Shown in pieces: positions 46,441 to 47,910 of a stretch of DNA of 47,910 bases. The stretch comes from Symploca sp. SIO2E6 (GTDB lineage: Bacteria; Cyanobacteriota; Cyanobacteriia; Cyanobacteriales; Coleofasciculaceae). Made by a program: the position numbers and the translations under genes. The stretch spans positions 1 to 47,910 of the forward strand of contig JAAHGR010000029.1 in assembly GCA_010672425.1 (NCBI GenBank), given 5' to 3'. The notes beneath the pieces are model-generated. The model saw only the letters and a list, made by a program, of their open reading frames with translations, made no database searches and was not told the DNA's origin. The first letter of the stretch is position 1. Every line of letters begins with the position of its first letter.

Positions 46441-46456
46441 GTCCCATAATGGGAAC
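46441..46456 (+). promoter_or_regulatory. Dispersed near-palindrome, copy 12 (GTCCCATAATGGGAAC)
   Basis: 10 nt after the tape-measure stop. Confidence 0.85.
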
Positions 46457-46468
46457 GGAATGTAAACA

Positions 46469-46895
46469 ATGACGATACTAGTTACATTATCAAACGGGAC
46501 AGATACCTTTGGGTTTAGAGATTCTCAAATTCTTGCTATTTCTACTAGCCAACAAAGGGCGGTAGCAGAATTGAGACCAATCAAAGGCAAAGCGCGATCA
46601 GCTTCGCTGGTGCCGAAGGCAATCGCAGCTACTAGGATACAATCTCAAAAAAGCTTCAATTAGGGCTAGGTTTCATCGTGACGACTTCTCCTCACCTCCT
46701 ACATCCCCTGATAATCAACTAGCTGGGTTGCAATTTCTTTATGATATGGAAGCAGGTGTGTTTGACCTCAAAATAGACACAAAGTTGATGAACATTCGTT
46801 TTTGAGTCCCTAGATATTACCTATGTCTTGATGAACGGTTCTACTACAGTGTCGGCAGAGGCAAAGATTGAATTAGTTGAGCATCATATTAGTTA
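46469..46895 (+). pseudogene. Small tail protein (gpU-like position) disrupted by dispersed repeat and a second frameshift
   Basis: MTILVTLSNGTDTFGFRDSQILAIS...AELRPIKGK [repeat] LLGYNLKKASIRARFHRDDFSSPPTSPDNQLAGLQFLYDMEAGVFDLKIDTKLMNIRF [frameshift at TTTTT] ESLDITYVLMNGSTTVSAEAKIELVEHHIS*. Confidence 0.6.
46594..46626 (+). repeat. Dispersed repeat, short form (33 bp)
   Basis: GCGATCAGCTTCGCTGGTGCCGAAGGCAATCGC. Confidence 0.88.
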
Positions 46896-47064
46896 GCAAC
46901 AGTGAGTAATGAGTAATGAGTAATGAGGGTCGAAACTTTTGTCAAATATTCTTTCCTTCTACCTCCTACCTCCTGTTCCCCTCCTTGGAGGGGTTAGGGG
47001 TGGGTTCTGCCTCCTGGATGGTGTTCTTGAAAGCCACCTTAAATTTCACTCACCCTTAGCAACA

Positions 47065-47910
47065 ATGCCATTACGTCCTTATTTATCAATTGTTTACAAT
47101 ACAACTAATTTAGACATCTCTGGTTTTATCAGGAGTTTTGTTCTTGATATTTCAATAACTCAAAGGTTGACGGATTCAGCTACATCATTGGCTGTCAAAA
47201 TCAGAGATGATGAGATGAAGTTTCAGCAAGACCCTACATTCAATGGCATTGGTGACAGTATTGACATTGAACTGTTTTATGAGAACAGTGAGAATGATCA
47301 GAAATTGTCTCCAGGTCGTTTCTATCTGGACAGGTTAGAACTGTCTTCCCCTCCTGACGTTATCAATTTGCAAGCAGTCAATCGACCCCTCAATAAGAGT
47401 TTGAGGACAAAAAAGACCAGAACTTTTAGCAACACTAACCTAGCTGGGATAGTATCAGCGATCGCGACAGAACACAATCTTGGTCTTAGTGGCATTAGAG
47501 AGACTGTTAATTTCACTAATTGGGAGCAAAAGGATAAAAGTGATTTAACATTCCTCATGGACTTGGCAAGGGACTTTGATCACGTCTTTAACTTTGACTC
47601 TCAAGGTAGAATCTTCTTTCAATCCTGGGAAGCAATTGATAATGCCAATACTGTTAGAACATTTGACAAAGAGAATATTCTGGATAAGCCAAAGCTAAGG
47701 TTTACTCAAAGTGATAGCGGCACTTATCGGACTTTTGATGCTCCTTATGGTACGGAAGATCAGACAGCTGCTCTAATTGACAACTTTGTGTTTTCAACTG
47801 ACAGGCTAAGGGGTTCGTTGAACTATGAAACCTATGAGCAAGCCAGATTGGGCGCTAGAGCTTTATGGAGACGTTCTAACGCATCTAGTAGACTGGTAGA
47901 GTTTACAGTA
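47065..47910 (+). CDS. Phage late control gpD-like tail hub protein (truncated by window end)
   Basis: Open frame from ATG 47065: MPLRPYLSIVYNTTNLDISGFIRSFVLDISITQRLTDSATSLAVKIRDDEMKFQQDPTFNGIGDSIDIELFY...LAGIVSAIATEHNLGLSG...NWEQKDKSDLTFLMDLARDFDHVFNFDSQGRIFF. Not in the ORF track because it has no stop. Confidence 0.8.
   Translation, partial: MPLRPYLSIVYNTTNLDISGFIRSFVLDISITQRLTDSATSLAVKIRDDEMKFQQDPTFNGIGDSIDIELFYENSENDQKLSPGRFYLDRLELSSPPDVINLQAVNRPLNKSLRTKKTRTFSNTNLAGIVSAIATEHNLGLSGIRETVNFTNWEQKDKSDLTFLMDLARDFDHVFNFDSQGRIFFQSWEAIDNANTVRTFDKENILDKPKLRFTQSDSGTYRTFDAPYGTEDQTAALIDNFVFSTDRLRGSLNYETYEQARLGARALWRRSNASSRLVEFTV

Noticed and set aside
17904-46456. TCCCAnnnTGGGA copies as a CRISPR array
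   Set aside because: Copies are kilobases apart with genes between them; no short regular spacers or Cas genes.
46903-47030. GAGTAATGAGTAATGAGTAATGAG and CTACCTCCTACCTCC tracts as functional elements
   Set aside because: Low-complexity intergenic sequence common in such genomes; no link to a gene feature.
1-47910. High density of GCGATCGC palindromes as a phage-specific signal
   Set aside because: This is HIP1, a known cyanobacterial genome-wide repeat; useful only to assign the host lineage.
1-47910. tRNA or rRNA genes
   Set aside because: No cloverleaf-like or rRNA-like stretch recognised by eye; a tRNAscan run would be needed to exclude them fully.

Overview
Cyanobacterial DNA (many HIP1 GCGATCGC sites) carrying a contractile-tailed (myovirus-like) prophage or temperate-phage segment plus an accessory/early region. 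From ~16.6 kb rightward everything reads on + as a phage block: HTH/early proteins, a membrane coiled-coil protein, a membrane-anchored PD-(D/E)XK protein, SF2 helicase, ParB-Dam fusion, DUF932, terminase small/large, beta-helix protein, portal, scaffold, decoration protein, major capsid, head-tail completion, tail sheath, tube, tail-assembly chaperone with an in-frame A_AAT_TTT slippery site, tape measure, a disrupted small tail gene and a gpD-like gene cut by the window end. Two non-structural cargo genes sit inside the morphogenesis block: a 674-aa membrane-anchored protein on the opposite strand between scaffold and decoration genes, and a CHAT-protease/Mrr-like nuclease fusion between head-tail completion genes. 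The strongest candidate for an undescribed system is an intergenic near-palindromic motif (GTCCCATNATGGGAAC and its reverse, about 12 copies) recurring through the phage block, together with the CHAT-Mrr cargo gene. The left part contains a C5 DNA methyltransferase, Rad52-like protein, a repeat-disrupted DpdA/TGT-like gene, a DUF433/DUF5615 toxin-antitoxin pair, two duplicated ~250-bp leader cassettes in front of different genes, a truncated gene paralog, a ~280-bp MITE-like element and several promoter/operator arrangements. Family names come from recognising motifs by eye; no database search was run.
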